Below are positions 16,969 to 25,219 of a stretch of 64,000 nt of DNA, one piece after another. A model generated the notes under the pieces. The model saw only the letters and a program-made list of their open reading frames with translations. It had not been told where the DNA came from and ran no database searches. Position 1 is the first letter of the stretch, and each line of letters begins with the position of its first letter. This DNA comes from an uncultured bacterium (GTDB taxonomy: Bacteria > Bacteroidota > Bacteroidia > Bacteroidales > Bacteroidaceae), in assembly GCA_946188155.1 (NCBI GenBank), contig CAMHUC010000012.1, forward strand, positions 1 to 64,000. The letters are read 5' to 3'. A program made the position numbers and the translations under genes.

Positions 16969-18042
16969 TTATTCGTAGAATGTATTCTCAAATGCCTGGC
17001 GCTTGGCCTCTGGTTGCTCGCTCAGCGAGAACTCGTCCTGCCTGAGGACACATCGCTTCCACCACGCCTCGATGAACCCCAAGCCGTAGCCCGTGAGCTG
17101 TACGAAGGCGGCCGGTACTGATAGCAGGCCCACGTGGAGGCTACGGTTGCGTATGCCGGAGTCGGCCAGTATGAGCAGTGCGTAGAGAGCGATCGGCAAG
17201 AGCGACAATCGGCAGACGAGCTGGCCTTGGAGCTTCACCTCAGGCGTTCCGAAGCTGCTGAGCATCAGACCGCAGACGAATGCCGCCACCAGCGTGATGA
17301 CACCGAGCGTAAAGACGGAGGGCAGCATGTGGACGAGCTTGAGTGTGCCGGGGTGGCGCTTCTCGAGGTTGATACGAGCGATGCCGCTATTGTAGACCTG
17401 GCGGAAGAACTTGCGGAAGTCGGTGCGGCGCTTGTGCCACACCCATGCCTCGGGAAATAGCTGCGGCCGATAGCCGGCCTCTACGATACGGTAGGAGAAG
17501 TCGATGTCCTCACCGAAGCGCATCTTGGAGAATCCGCCCAGTTGGAGATAGACATCGCGACGGATGCCCATGTTGAAGGAGCGGGGGTAGAACTTGTCGA
17601 GCTTGGCTTTTCCCCCTCGGATGCCGCCTGTGGTGAAGAAGGATGTCATCGAGTAGCTGATGGCTTTCTGGACAGGGGTGAATGAGGGATGGGAGGCATC
17701 TGGGCCACCCCAGGCTACAATTTCGGGGGTGAGCGACTTGTCTACAGCCTCCAGATAGCCCTCGGGCAGCACCACGTCGGAATCGAGAATGATGAGCCAC
17801 TGGCCTTGGGCGCGCTCGGCACCGTAGTTACGGCTCTGGCCGGGGCCGCTGTTGGGCTTGGCGTAATAATGCAAATCAAGGATGTCTGCGTACTTGTCGC
17901 AAACATCCTTGCATGGTTTCACCGACCCGTCCTCTACAATGATGACCTCGAAGTCTCGCTGTGCCTGATGAGACAGGCTCTCAAGCAGTTCGTCCACTTC
18001 GTCGGGACGGTTATAGACGGGTACGATGATGGAGTATTTCAT
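16969..18042 (-). CDS. Family 2 glycosyltransferase, membrane-associated
   Basis: A 357-residue GT2 enzyme. The nucleotide-sugar fold opens with YSIIVPVYNRPDEVDELL, has the metal-binding DSD in LIILDSDVVLPEGYL near residue 93, and a likely catalytic GEDIDFSYRI around residue 190. Two or three hydrophobic segments occupy residues 245-330, pointing to inner-membrane association. Its ATG overlaps the efp stop codon by one base (TAATG), so it is translationally coupled to efp, an odd pairing. The sugar and acceptor are unknown. Confidence 0.85.
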   Translation of the reverse strand: MKYSIIVPVYNRPDEVDELLESLSHQAQRDFEVIIVEDGSVKPCKDVCDKYADILDLHYYAKPNSGPGQSRNYGAERAQGQWLIILDSDVVLPEGYLEAVDKSLTPEIVAWGGPDASHPSFTPVQKAISYSMTSFFTTGGIRGGKAKLDKFYPRSFNMGIRRDVYLQLGGFSKMRFGEDIDFSYRIVEAGYRPQLFPEAWVWHKRRTDFRKFFRQVYNSGIARINLEKRHPGTLKLVHMLPSVFTLGVITLVAAFVCGLMLSSFGTPEVKLQGQLVCRLSLLPIALYALLILADSGIRNRSLHVGLLSVPAAFVQLTGYGLGFIEAWWKRCVLRQDEFSLSEQPEAKRQAFENTFYE

Positions 18043-18608
18043 TATTCCTTCACGCGGTTCAGGTAGCTGCCGTCGCGGGTGTCCACCTGAATGAGGTCGC
18101 CCTCGTTGATGAACAGGGGTACGCGCACCTCGACGCCGGTCTCCAGTGTGGCGGGCTTCAGGGTGTTGGTGGCAGTGTCGCCCTTGATGCCTGGCTCTGA
18201 GTGGGTGACGCGCAGGTTGGTCTTCACGGGCATCTCGGCATAGAGGATGGTGCCGTCGGTGGTGTCGCTGACCACTTCCACGATGTCGCTCTCCTTCATA
18301 AATTCATGGCCGATGACGAGTTCGTTGTCGATGGGAATCTGCTCGAAGGTCTCCTGGTTCATGAAGATACGACCCGACTGGTCCTCGTAGAGATACTGGT
18401 AGGGCCGGCGCTCGATGATGACGTCCTCAAGCTTTTCACCGATGTTGAAGCGGCGCTCGAGCACGCGGCCGTCGCTGACGTTCTTCAACTTGATAATCAT
18501 GATAGTGTTACCCTTGCCTGGCTTTCTGTGCTGGAAATCGATGCACACCCAAATGCTACCGTCCATGCGAATGGCGGTGCCTTTCTTAATGTCTTGTGAA
18601 TTAATCAT
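18042..18608 (-). CDS. efp: Elongation factor P
   Basis: A 188-residue EF-P, which helps ribosomes through polyproline stretches. The KOW-like domain I carries the tip motif HRKPGKGNT, where the Lys in the loop is the modification site in other bacteria; domains II and III follow (RRPYQYLYEDQSGRIFMNQETFEQ, VRVPLFINEGDLIQVDTRDGSYLNRVKE). No EF-P modification gene (epmA, earP, ymfI) was seen in the window. It faces rpmH across a gap with divergent promoters, an arrangement common in Bacteroidetes. Confidence 0.97.
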   Translation of the reverse strand: MINSQDIKKGTAIRMDGSIWVCIDFQHRKPGKGNTIMIIKLKNVSDGRVLERRFNIGEKLEDVIIERRPYQYLYEDQSGRIFMNQETFEQIPIDNELVIGHEFMKESDIVEVVSDTTDGTILYAEMPVKTNLRVTHSEPGIKGDTATNTLKPATLETGVEVRVPLFINEGDLIQVDTRDGSYLNRVKE

Positions 18609-18646
18609 ATAACCTTTAAATGTTGATTTTATATCGTTTTCGGCTG

Positions 18647-18654
18647 CAAAGGTA
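18647..18654 (-). promoter_or_regulatory. -7 box TACCTTTG for efp
   Basis: TACCTTTGCAGCC on the minus strand, 38 bases before the efp ATG. Confidence 0.7.
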
Positions 18655-18728
18655 CAAAATAATTCTTAATTCATAATTCATAATTCATAATTTTTAGGGA
18701 AAAACTTGCGTAATTCGAAATTAATGAG

Positions 18729-18736
18729 TAATTTTG
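18729..18736 (+). promoter_or_regulatory. -7 box TAATTTTG for rpmH
   Basis: TAATTTTGCAGCC, 46 bases before the rpmH ATG. Confidence 0.7.
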
Positions 18737-18782
18737 CAGCCCAAAATGACAATAATAACATCTATAAAGTAAGAATAAAGCA

Positions 18783-18938
18783 ATGAAGAGAACATTTCAG
18801 CCGCACAATCGCCGTCGCGTCAACAAGCACGGCTTCCGCGAGAGAATGGCCACAAAGAATGGCCGTCGAGTACTGGCATCGCGCCGCGCCAAGGGTCGCA
18901 AGAAGTTAACTGTTTCCGACGAGAATCACGGAAAGTAA
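18783..18938 (+). CDS. rpmH: 50S ribosomal protein L34
   Basis: A 51-residue basic protein that reads [18 protein letters not shown] at the start and ends [12 protein letters not shown], with the conserved [14 protein letters not shown] segment ([10 protein letters not shown]) between. L34 is usually 44-52 residues, so this is full length. The usual rnpA partner is not downstream; instead a PASTA-domain gene follows with its own promoter. Confidence 0.97.
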   Translation: MKRTFQPHNRRRVNKHGFRERMATKNGRRVLASRRAKGRKKLTVSDENHGK

Positions 18939-19014
18939 TCTGAGGTTTTGGCAAAAAACAGGTTAAAATAGAAAGAAGTGGGGCGCAATCCTTGCTTCTT
19001 TCTTTTTTTTTGTA

Positions 19015-19022
19015 TATCTTTG
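19015..19022 (+). promoter_or_regulatory. -7 box TATCTTTG for the PASTA gene
   Basis: The box ends eight bases before the ATG at 19031, which excludes the upstream TTG at 18992. Confidence 0.65.
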
Positions 19023-19030
19023 CAGCCAGA

Positions 19031-19726
19031 ATGAATACAAAGGAGTTTTTCGGGAAGTTTTTCAATGGCTATCTGCTGCTGAACCTGTTGGCGATGGCTG
19101 TCGTTGTGGTGCTACTGGCCCTGGGCGTGAAGTACGGCCTGGAGTGGTATACCCATCACGGTGAGGGCATCAAGGTGCCCAAGGTGGAAGGCATGGTGTA
19201 CGCCAATGCCCGTGCGCTGATCCTGGAGGACGGGCTCAACATCATGGTGGCCGACTCTGGCTACAACAAGAAATTGCCCGCCAACTGCATCCTGGCGCAG
19301 AATCCGGGAGAGGGCACCCTGGTGAAGGAAGGGCACACCATCTACGTGACGGTGAACTCGCCCTCGTCGCCGTCGTTCCCCATCCCCGACCTGGTGGACA
19401 ACAGCAGCTACCGCGAGGCAGAGGCTAAGCTGATGGCCATCGGCTTCAAGCTGTTGCCGCCCAAGCAGGTGGCCGGCGAGAAGGATTGGGTGTACGGCAT
19501 ACTGAGCCGAGGGGTCAGGGTGTCGGCTGGCGACATGGTGTCGATAGAGACACCACTGACGCTGATGATCGGCAGTGGCGAGTACGACAGCGACGATGTA
19601 GACCTGGACTATGTGGAGCCGGAATACCAGAATGTGCCCGACGAGCCTATCGACCTGAATGGCACTAACAGTGCTTCCGGCTTTGGCATCATCGGCGAGG
19701 AAGACGACTTCGAAGAAGTGCCGTAA
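19031..19726 (+). CDS. PASTA domain-containing membrane protein
   Basis: A 231-residue protein with one membrane segment (LLNLLAMAVVVVLLALGVKYGLEW region, residues about 15-38) and then two or three PASTA-like modules: HHGEGIKVPKVEGMVYANAR, YVTVNSPSSPSFPIPDLV and a third degenerate unit. PASTA domains usually bind peptidoglycan or are found on kinases and PBPs; here there is no kinase or transpeptidase domain. The C-terminal tail is acidic (DSDDVDLDYVEPEYQ). It precedes rluD by 23 bases and ddl further on, so it is probably the first gene of a four-gene operon. Confidence 0.85.
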   Translation: MNTKEFFGKFFNGYLLLNLLAMAVVVVLLALGVKYGLEWYTHHGEGIKVPKVEGMVYANARALILEDGLNIMVADSGYNKKLPANCILAQNPGEGTLVKEGHTIYVTVNSPSSPSFPIPDLVDNSSYREAEAKLMAIGFKLLPPKQVAGEKDWVYGILSRGVRVSAGDMVSIETPLTLMIGSGEYDSDDVDLDYVEPEYQNVPDEPIDLNGTNSASGFGIIGEEDDFEEVP

Positions 19727-19749
19727 GGTTTGAGAATTGAGAATTGAGG

Positions 19750-20829
19750 ATGGAGATGGACGACATAGAACTGGAGGAAGCCCTGCTGCCCGGCGACGGT
19801 AGTCAGGAGCCGGGCGACGGTGGGCTGTATGAACACTTCCGCATAGAGGTGGACCCAGGCCAGGTGGCAGTGCGTATCGACAAGTTCCTGGCCGAGCACC
19901 AGCCGCACTCCAGCCGTAATCGCATCCAGAAAGCTGCCGATGCAGGATTCATCCACGTCAACGGCACGCCAGTCAAGAGTAATTATAAGGTTCGCGCGGG
20001 CGATGTGGTCACACTGATGCTCGACCGCCCTCACTACGACACGACCATCGAGGCGGAGGACATACCGCTCGACGTGGTCTACGAGGACGACCAGCTGATG
20101 GTGATCAATAAGTCGGCAGGCATGGTGGTACACCCTGGCTGCGGCAATTTCAGCGGCACGCTGGTCAACGCCATCGCCTGGCACCTGAAGGACTTGGAGA
20201 GCTACGACCCCAACGACCCCGAGGTGGGACTGGTACACCGCATCGACAAGGATACCAGCGGACTGCTCGTGGTGGCTAAGACGCCCGATGCCAAGACATC
20301 GCTGGGCAAGCAGTTCTTCCAGAAGACCACCCACCGGAGCTACAACGCCCTGGTGTGGGGAAACTTCACCGAGAACGAGGGCCGCATAGAGGGAAACATC
20401 GGTCGCGACCCTAGAGACCGGCTGCGAATGGAGGTGTTTCCCCCTGACTCGGGAATAGGCAAGCCAGCCGTCACCCACTACAAGGTGCTCGAACGCTATG
20501 GCTACACGACACTCGTGGAGTGTATCCTGGAGACGGGGCGCACCCACCAGATACGCGCCCACATGCGCCACATCGGACACCCGCTGTTCGCCGACGAGCG
20601 CTACGGGGGCTGCGAGATACGGCGCGGCGAGCGCACAGCCTCCTACAAGGCCTTCATCCAGAACTGCTTCCATCTCTGTCCGCGACAGGTGCTGCACGCC
20701 CGCACCTTAGGCTTCGTCCACCCCACTACGGGGCAGCAGATGGACTTCACCTCGGAGTGGCCTGAGGACATGGCGGCACTCATAGACAAATGGCGAAACT
20801 ATATCAAATATAAAGAATATGCAGACTAA
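19750..20829 (+). CDS. rluD: 23S rRNA pseudouridine synthase, RluD family
   Basis: A 359-residue RluA/RluD-type enzyme. An N-terminal S4 RNA-binding domain (VAVRIDKFLAEHQPHSSRNR) precedes the catalytic domain, whose motif GLVHRIDKDTSGLLVVAK contains the nucleophilic Asp. Later come RTHQIRAHMRHIGHP and LHARTLGFVHP. The ATG at 19750 is preferred to the TTG at 19744; an acidic 30-residue lead precedes the S4 domain. The gene overlaps the start of ddl by 11 bases. Confidence 0.92.
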   Translation: MEMDDIELEEALLPGDGSQEPGDGGLYEHFRIEVDPGQVAVRIDKFLAEHQPHSSRNRIQKAADAGFIHVNGTPVKSNYKVRAGDVVTLMLDRPHYDTTIEAEDIPLDVVYEDDQLMVINKSAGMVVHPGCGNFSGTLVNAIAWHLKDLESYDPNDPEVGLVHRIDKDTSGLLVVAKTPDAKTSLGKQFFQKTTHRSYNALVWGNFTENEGRIEGNIGRDPRDRLRMEVFPPDSGIGKPAVTHYKVLERYGYTTLVECILETGRTHQIRAHMRHIGHPLFADERYGGCEIRRGERTASYKAFIQNCFHLCPRQVLHARTLGFVHPTTGQQMDFTSEWPEDMAALIDKWRNYIKYKEYAD

Positions 20830-21805
20830 GAGAACTATTGCCATCGTATGCGGTGGCGACTCATCGGAACACGACGTATCGCTGCGCTCCGCACAGGGAC
20901 TGTACTCCTTCTTCGATAAGGAGCGTTACAATGTATATATCGTAGACATCAGAGGGCTCGACTGGCACGCAGAGCTGCACGACGGCACGACGGCCAAGAT
21001 CGACCGCAACGATTTCTCCTTCCAGGAGGACGGGCAGAAGCGGACCTTCGACTACGTCTACATCACCATTCACGGCACACCGGGCGAGAACGGCCTGCTG
21101 CAGGGCTACTTCGACCTGCTGGACCTGCCTTACTCCACGAGCGGCGTGCTGGTGGAGGCCATGACCTTCGACAAGTTCGTGCTCAACCAGTACCTGCGCA
21201 GCTACGGCGTCTCGGTGGCCGACTCGCTGCTTATTCGCAAGGGCTATGAAGAGCTGGTGGGCGACGACGAGGTAGAGGAGCGCATCGGCATGCCCTGTTT
21301 CGTGAAGCCCGCTGCCGACGGCTCCTCGTTCGGCGTGACGAAGGTGAAGAACAAGGACCAGCTGGCCCCCGCCATCCGCAAGGCCATGATGGAGAGTCCG
21401 GAGGTGATGGTGGAGAGCTTCCTCGACGGCACAGAGATTACCCAGGGCATCTACAAGACGCGCGAGAAGACCGTCCTGCTGCCCATCACCGAGGTGGTGA
21501 CGAGCAACGAGTTCTTCGACTACGACGCGAAGTACAACGGTCAGGTACAGGAGATTACACCCGCCCGCATCCCGGCCGAGGTGGCAGAGCGCGTGGGCAA
21601 GGTCACCAGTCACATCTACGATATCCTCCACTGCAACGGCATCATCCGTATCGACTACATCATCTCGAAGGAAGGCCGTATCTCGATGCTCGAAGTGAAC
21701 ACCACGCCAGGCATGACGGCCACCAGCTTCATCCCACAGCAGGTTCGTGCCGCAGGGCTGCAGATGAAGGATGTGCTGAGCGACATCGTGGAAAACCAGT
21801 TCTGA
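20819..21805 (+). CDS. ddl: D-alanine--D-alanine ligase
   Basis: A 328-residue ATP-grasp ligase that makes D-Ala-D-Ala for MurF. Motifs seen are AIVCGGDSSEHDVSLRSA, the IHGTPGENGLLQGYFDLL loop, FVKPAADGSSFGVTKV and the C-terminal IRIDYIISKEGRISMLEVNTTPGMT, with the Glu and Asn that bind Mg-ATP. Full length. It is translationally coupled to rluD by overlap and followed after one base by an acyltransferase gene, so these genes form one operon. Confidence 0.96.
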   Translation: MQTKRTIAIVCGGDSSEHDVSLRSAQGLYSFFDKERYNVYIVDIRGLDWHAELHDGTTAKIDRNDFSFQEDGQKRTFDYVYITIHGTPGENGLLQGYFDLLDLPYSTSGVLVEAMTFDKFVLNQYLRSYGVSVADSLLIRKGYEELVGDDEVEERIGMPCFVKPAADGSSFGVTKVKNKDQLAPAIRKAMMESPEVMVESFLDGTEITQGIYKTREKTVLLPITEVVTSNEFFDYDAKYNGQVQEITPARIPAEVAERVGKVTSHIYDILHCNGIIRIDYIISKEGRISMLEVNTTPGMTATSFIPQQVRAAGLQMKDVLSDIVENQF

Positions 21806-21806
21806 C

Positions 21807-22964
21807 ATGAGTGTACCAGAAGAGTTTAGCGAAATCAGGCCTTACGAGGCTGACGAGATGAAGCAGGCCTTCGAGGAATTGCTTAGCGACAGGCAGTTCC
21901 AGCAGGTGCTGAAGGGTTTCGTGCCCTGGCTGCCGAAAGGCGTGCGTAACGGCTTGCTGCGGCTGGCCTTCACGGGTGTCAGGACGCCGCTCGACTTCCA
22001 GCTGCGCTTCATGAAGCCTGTGGTGAAATATATTATCCGCAAGCATACCGACGGCTGCAGCTTTGCCGACGGGTCAATTGCCAGTGTCGATAAGAGCGAG
22101 CGATTCACGTTCGTATCGAATCATCGCGACATCGTGCTCGACTCCGCCTTCCTCGACGTGATGCTTGTCCAGTCGGGCTATCCCACGACGGTGGAGATAG
22201 GTATCGGCGACAACCTGCTCATCTATCCCTGGATCAAGCGCCTGGTGCGGATGAACAAGGCGTTTACTGTGCGCAGGGGACTCTCGTTGAGAGAGACGCT
22301 CGCTGCCTCGCAGCTGATGAGCCGCTATATCCACTATGCCGTCGCCCAGAAGCACGAGAACATCTGGATAGCACAGCGCGAGGGCCGCGCCAAGGACTCC
22401 AGCGACCGCACTCAGGATGCGGTGCTGAAGATGCTGGCCATGGGGGGCGACCTGAAGGAGCTGAACATCGTGCCCCTGACCATCAGCTATGAGTACGACC
22501 CTTGCGACTATCTTAAGGCGCAGGAGTTCCAGCAGAAGCGCGACAACCCGGCCTTCAAGAAGAGCCGGCAGGACGACCTCGACAACATGAAGACGGGTAT
22601 ACTGGGCTACAAGGGTCGCGTGGTCTATCGCGCGGCTGCGCCCGTCAACACCTGGATCGACGAGCTTTCGCAACTTCCCAAGACGGAGTACTTCAAAGCA
22701 CTGGCCGAGCGGATGGACCACGAGATTCACCGGGGCTACGAACTGTTCCCCTGCAACTACATAGCCCTCGACGAGCTCAACGGCACGAACGACCATGCCG
22801 ACCACTACACCGCTGCCGACAAACGGCGTTTTGAGGACTACCTGCGAGGACAATTGGCAAAGATTCACCTTGAGCATAAGGACGAGCCCTTCCTCCGCGA
22901 GCGCATCCTGACGATGTATGCCAATCCCGTCGTTAATAAGCAGAATGCGACAATCGCCAAATGA
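21807..22964 (+). CDS. 1-acyl-sn-glycerol-3-phosphate acyltransferase-like protein
   Basis: A 385-residue PlsC-domain protein, longer than typical PlsC (about 250). The acyltransferase block starts at FVSNHRDIVLDSAFLD; here the acidic residue lies six after the His rather than the five of the canonical HxxxxD, unless the nearer Asp serves. EIGIGDNLLIYPWIK and the substrate-binding WIAQREGRAKDSSD follow. It probably makes phosphatidic acid or another acylated lipid at the inner membrane. The C-terminal 130 residues are conserved mainly among Bacteroidetes as far as I can judge. It ends the rluD-ddl operon before a bidirectional terminator. Confidence 0.8.
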   Translation: MSVPEEFSEIRPYEADEMKQAFEELLSDRQFQQVLKGFVPWLPKGVRNGLLRLAFTGVRTPLDFQLRFMKPVVKYIIRKHTDGCSFADGSIASVDKSERFTFVSNHRDIVLDSAFLDVMLVQSGYPTTVEIGIGDNLLIYPWIKRLVRMNKAFTVRRGLSLRETLAASQLMSRYIHYAVAQKHENIWIAQREGRAKDSSDRTQDAVLKMLAMGGDLKELNIVPLTISYEYDPCDYLKAQEFQQKRDNPAFKKSRQDDLDNMKTGILGYKGRVVYRAAAPVNTWIDELSQLPKTEYFKALAERMDHEIHRGYELFPCNYIALDELNGTNDHADHYTAADKRRFEDYLRGQLAKIHLEHKDEPFLRERILTMYANPVVNKQNATIAK

Positions 22965-23017
22965 CCAAATGGGGCGCAGGCCATCTATATTAAGGACGGG
23001 AGGAAATTTGTAAAAAA

Positions 23018-23061
23018 GCAACAAATGCTGCTGGGCGTTTCGGCTCAGCAGTATTTGTTGC
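23018..23061. terminator. Bidirectional terminator hairpin
   Basis: GCAACAAATGCTGCTG pairs with CAGCAGTATTTGTTGC with one mismatch, between convergent genes, with an A run on the left and AT-rich bases on the right. Confidence 0.75.
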
Positions 23062-23076
23062 ATTAAATCATAAACT

Positions 23077-24060
23077 TTATTCCCACTCAATGGTGCCGGT
23101 GGGTTTCGGCGTGAGGTCGTAGAGCACACGGTTCACGCCAGGCACCTCGCTGGTGATGCGCCTGGTGATGTGGTGGAGCAGTGCGTAGGGAATCTCCTCG
23201 ATGGTGGCCGTCATGGCGTCGCGGGTGTTGACGGCACGGATGATGACGGGCCAGTCCCAGCTGCGGCGGTTGTCCTTCACACCCGTTGACTTGTAGTCGG
23301 GCACCACGGTGAAGTACTGCCACACCTTGCCCTCCAGCCCATTCTTGGCAAACTCCTCGCGCAGAATGGCATCGCTCTCGCGGAGGGCCTCCAGACGGTC
23401 GCGGGTGATGGCACCCGTGCAGCGCACGCCCAGGCCGGGGCCGGGGAACGGCTGGCGGTAGACCATGCTGTCGGGCAGTCCCAGCTCCTTGCCCACTACG
23501 CGCACCTCGTCCTTGAAGAGCAGCTTAATGGGCTCCACCAGCTCGAACTGCATGTCGTCGGGCAATCCGCCCACGTTGTGGTGCGACTTGACAGGCCCCG
23601 ACTCCACGATGTCGGGATAGATGGTGCCCTGAGCCAGGAACGAGATGCCCTCGAGCTTGCGGGCTTCCTCCTCGAACACGCGGATGAACTCCGCGCCGAT
23701 GACCTTGCGCTTCTGCTCCGGGTCGGCCACGCCTGCCAGCTTGTCGAGGAAGCGGTCGGTGGCATCGACATACACCAGGTTGGCGTTCATCTCGTCGCGG
23801 AACACGCGCACCACCTGCTCGGGCTCGCCCTTGCGCAGTAGGCCGTGGTTGACGTGGACCGACACCAGCTGTCGGCCTACGGCCTTGATGAGCAGTGCAG
23901 CCACTACCGAGGAGTCGACACCGCCGGAGAGGGCCAGCAGCACCTTCTTGTCACCAATCTGAGCACGCAACTCAGCTACCTGTTCGTCAATGAATTTCTG
24001 TGCCAGAGCGGGTGTCGTGATGCGCTCCATCGACTCCGGCCGTACGTTTCCTGTTGCCAT
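23077..24060 (-). CDS. guaA: GMP synthase, ATP pyrophosphatase subunit without glutaminase domain
   Basis: A 327-residue protein that converts XMP to GMP using ammonia. The ATP-PPase P-loop reads [17 protein letters not shown] near residue 45; later come [49 protein letters not shown] and the dimerisation end [25 protein letters not shown]. The N-terminal class I amidotransferase domain of the 510-residue enzyme is absent and no separate GATase gene is visible here. The ATG at 24060 starts [13 protein letters not shown]; a second ATG ten codons on is possible. Confidence 0.93.
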   Translation of the reverse strand: MATGNVRPESMERITTPALAQKFIDEQVAELRAQIGDKKVLLALSGGVDSSVVAALLIKAVGRQLVSVHVNHGLLRKGEPEQVVRVFRDEMNANLVYVDATDRFLDKLAGVADPEQKRKVIGAEFIRVFEEEARKLEGISFLAQGTIYPDIVESGPVKSHHNVGGLPDDMQFELVEPIKLLFKDEVRVVGKELGLPDSMVYRQPFPGPGLGVRCTGAITRDRLEALRESDAILREEFAKNGLEGKVWQYFTVVPDYKSTGVKDNRRSWDWPVIIRAVNTRDAMTATIEEIPYALLHHITRRITSEVPGVNRVLYDLTPKPTGTIEWE

Positions 24061-24101
24061 AATTCTTTTGTTTTTGTATATAGTGAGTGAATAATCTGCT
24101 G

Positions 24102-24109
24102 CAAAGGTA
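24102..24109 (-). promoter_or_regulatory. -7 box TACCTTTG for guaA
   Basis: TACCTTTGCAGC on the minus strand, 41 bases before the ATG at 24060; the longer frame to 24144 starts upstream of it. Confidence 0.65.
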
Positions 24110-24184
24110 CGCAAAATTTCCCGTTCGTGCAACACAGGCGGCAAGAAAAACGGGAAAAATGTTTGTCAGGTCAGCATATTTTTG

Positions 24185-24192
24185 TAACTTTG
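24185..24192 (+). promoter_or_regulatory. -7 box TAACTTTG for the 24214 operon
   Basis: TAACTTTGCAGCC, 21 bases before the ATG; it heads a run of genes through at least 26475. Confidence 0.65.
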
Positions 24193-24213
24193 CAGCCGAA
24201 TAGTATGATATAA

Positions 24214-24666
24214 ATGATGAGGAGAATAGTAATCCTGGCAGTCGTCGCCCTGCTGACGGCGTGCGGCGAGAGTGGCCCTAATCAGGCAGAGACGCTGCTT
24301 CAGCAGGCCAATGCCGACTATGAGCAAGGGCGCTACGACGAGGGTCTGCGGCGCATCGATTCGCTGCGCAAGGTGTACCCCAACGCCATCGATACCCGCA
24401 AGAAGGCCCTGCGGCTGCAGCAGGACATCGAGCTGAAGAAGGCGCAGCAGGAACTGGCCAGTACCGACAGTCTGCTGCAGCTGGTGCAGCACGACCTGGA
24501 CTACCAGCAGGAGAAGGTGAGTCGCGACAAGGCAGCGCTGAGGGCCACGCCCGAGGAGCTGACGCTGCTCACCCGCACACGGATGAGGCGCGACTCGCTG
24601 CGCACGCAGTGCGAGGTGCTGGGAGCGAAGATTCGCTATATCCATAAGAAGCAGAAAGAGAAATGA
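24214..24666 (+). CDS. Putative coiled-coil lipoprotein
   Basis: A 150-residue protein with a lipoprotein signal: MMRRIVILAVVALLTAC, where the last residue is the acylation Cys. The rest is almost entirely helical, rich in Gln, Leu, Lys and Glu, with a TPR-like opening (ANADYEQGRYDEGLRRID) and a long coiled-coil (LRLQQDIELKKAQQELAS onward). No named family recognised. It stands directly before a DUF1599 gene (one base apart) and a BT_3928-type gene, a conserved-looking Bacteroidales set. Confidence 0.75.
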   Translation: MMRRIVILAVVALLTACGESGPNQAETLLQQANADYEQGRYDEGLRRIDSLRKVYPNAIDTRKKALRLQQDIELKKAQQELASTDSLLQLVQHDLDYQQEKVSRDKAALRATPEELTLLTRTRMRRDSLRTQCEVLGAKIRYIHKKQKEK

Positions 24667-24667
24667 G

Positions 24668-25219
24668 ATGATGGATCAGTTTGAACAGACGAACAGAGAG
24701 TTTGAACAGGCAATGGCGGAGTGCCGCGCACTGTTCGAGAAGAAGCTCCACGACTACAGGGCTTCGTGGCGCATCCTGCGCCCCACGGCGCTCACCGACC
24801 AGCTGTTCATCAAGGCCAAGCGCATCAGGAAACTGGAAATCAGCGGCGAGAGCCTCGTCGGCGAGGGCATCAGGCCTGAGTTCATTGCTCTGATCAATTA
24901 CGGCATCGTGGGGCTGATACAGCTCAGCCGAGGCTTTGCCGACACCGTTGATGTCGACAACGATGAGGCGATGGCTCTCTACGACGAGCACGCCCGTGAG
25001 GCCCTGGAGCTGATGAAGCGCAAGAACCACGACTACGACGAGGCCTGGCGGGGGATGCGCGTCAGCTCGTACACCGACTTCATCCTGACCAAGATAGAAC
25101 GAATCAAGGAGATTGAGAACCTCCGTGGGCAGACGCTCGTCTCGGAGGGTATCGATGCCAACTATATGGACATCATCAACTACGCGGTCTTTGGCTTGAT
25201 AAAGCTTAGTGGCAAGTGA
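24668..25219 (+). CDS. DUF1599 domain-containing protein
   Basis: A 183-residue cytoplasmic protein built from two copies of one module: KLHDYRASWRILRPTALTDQ at about residues 27-46 and KNHDYDEAWRGMRVSSYTDF at 120-139, each followed by a KxxRIKxIE-type helix. This double DUF1599 layout is typical of Bacteroidetes proteins of unknown function. The HDY-AW pattern recalls helical nucleotide-pyrophosphohydrolase folds, but I would not assign an activity. Its stop overlaps the GTG start of the next gene by four bases (GTGA). Confidence 0.88.
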   Translation: MMDQFEQTNREFEQAMAECRALFEKKLHDYRASWRILRPTALTDQLFIKAKRIRKLEISGESLVGEGIRPEFIALINYGIVGLIQLSRGFADTVDVDNDEAMALYDEHAREALELMKRKNHDYDEAWRGMRVSSYTDFILTKIERIKEIENLRGQTLVSEGIDANYMDIINYAVFGLIKLSGK

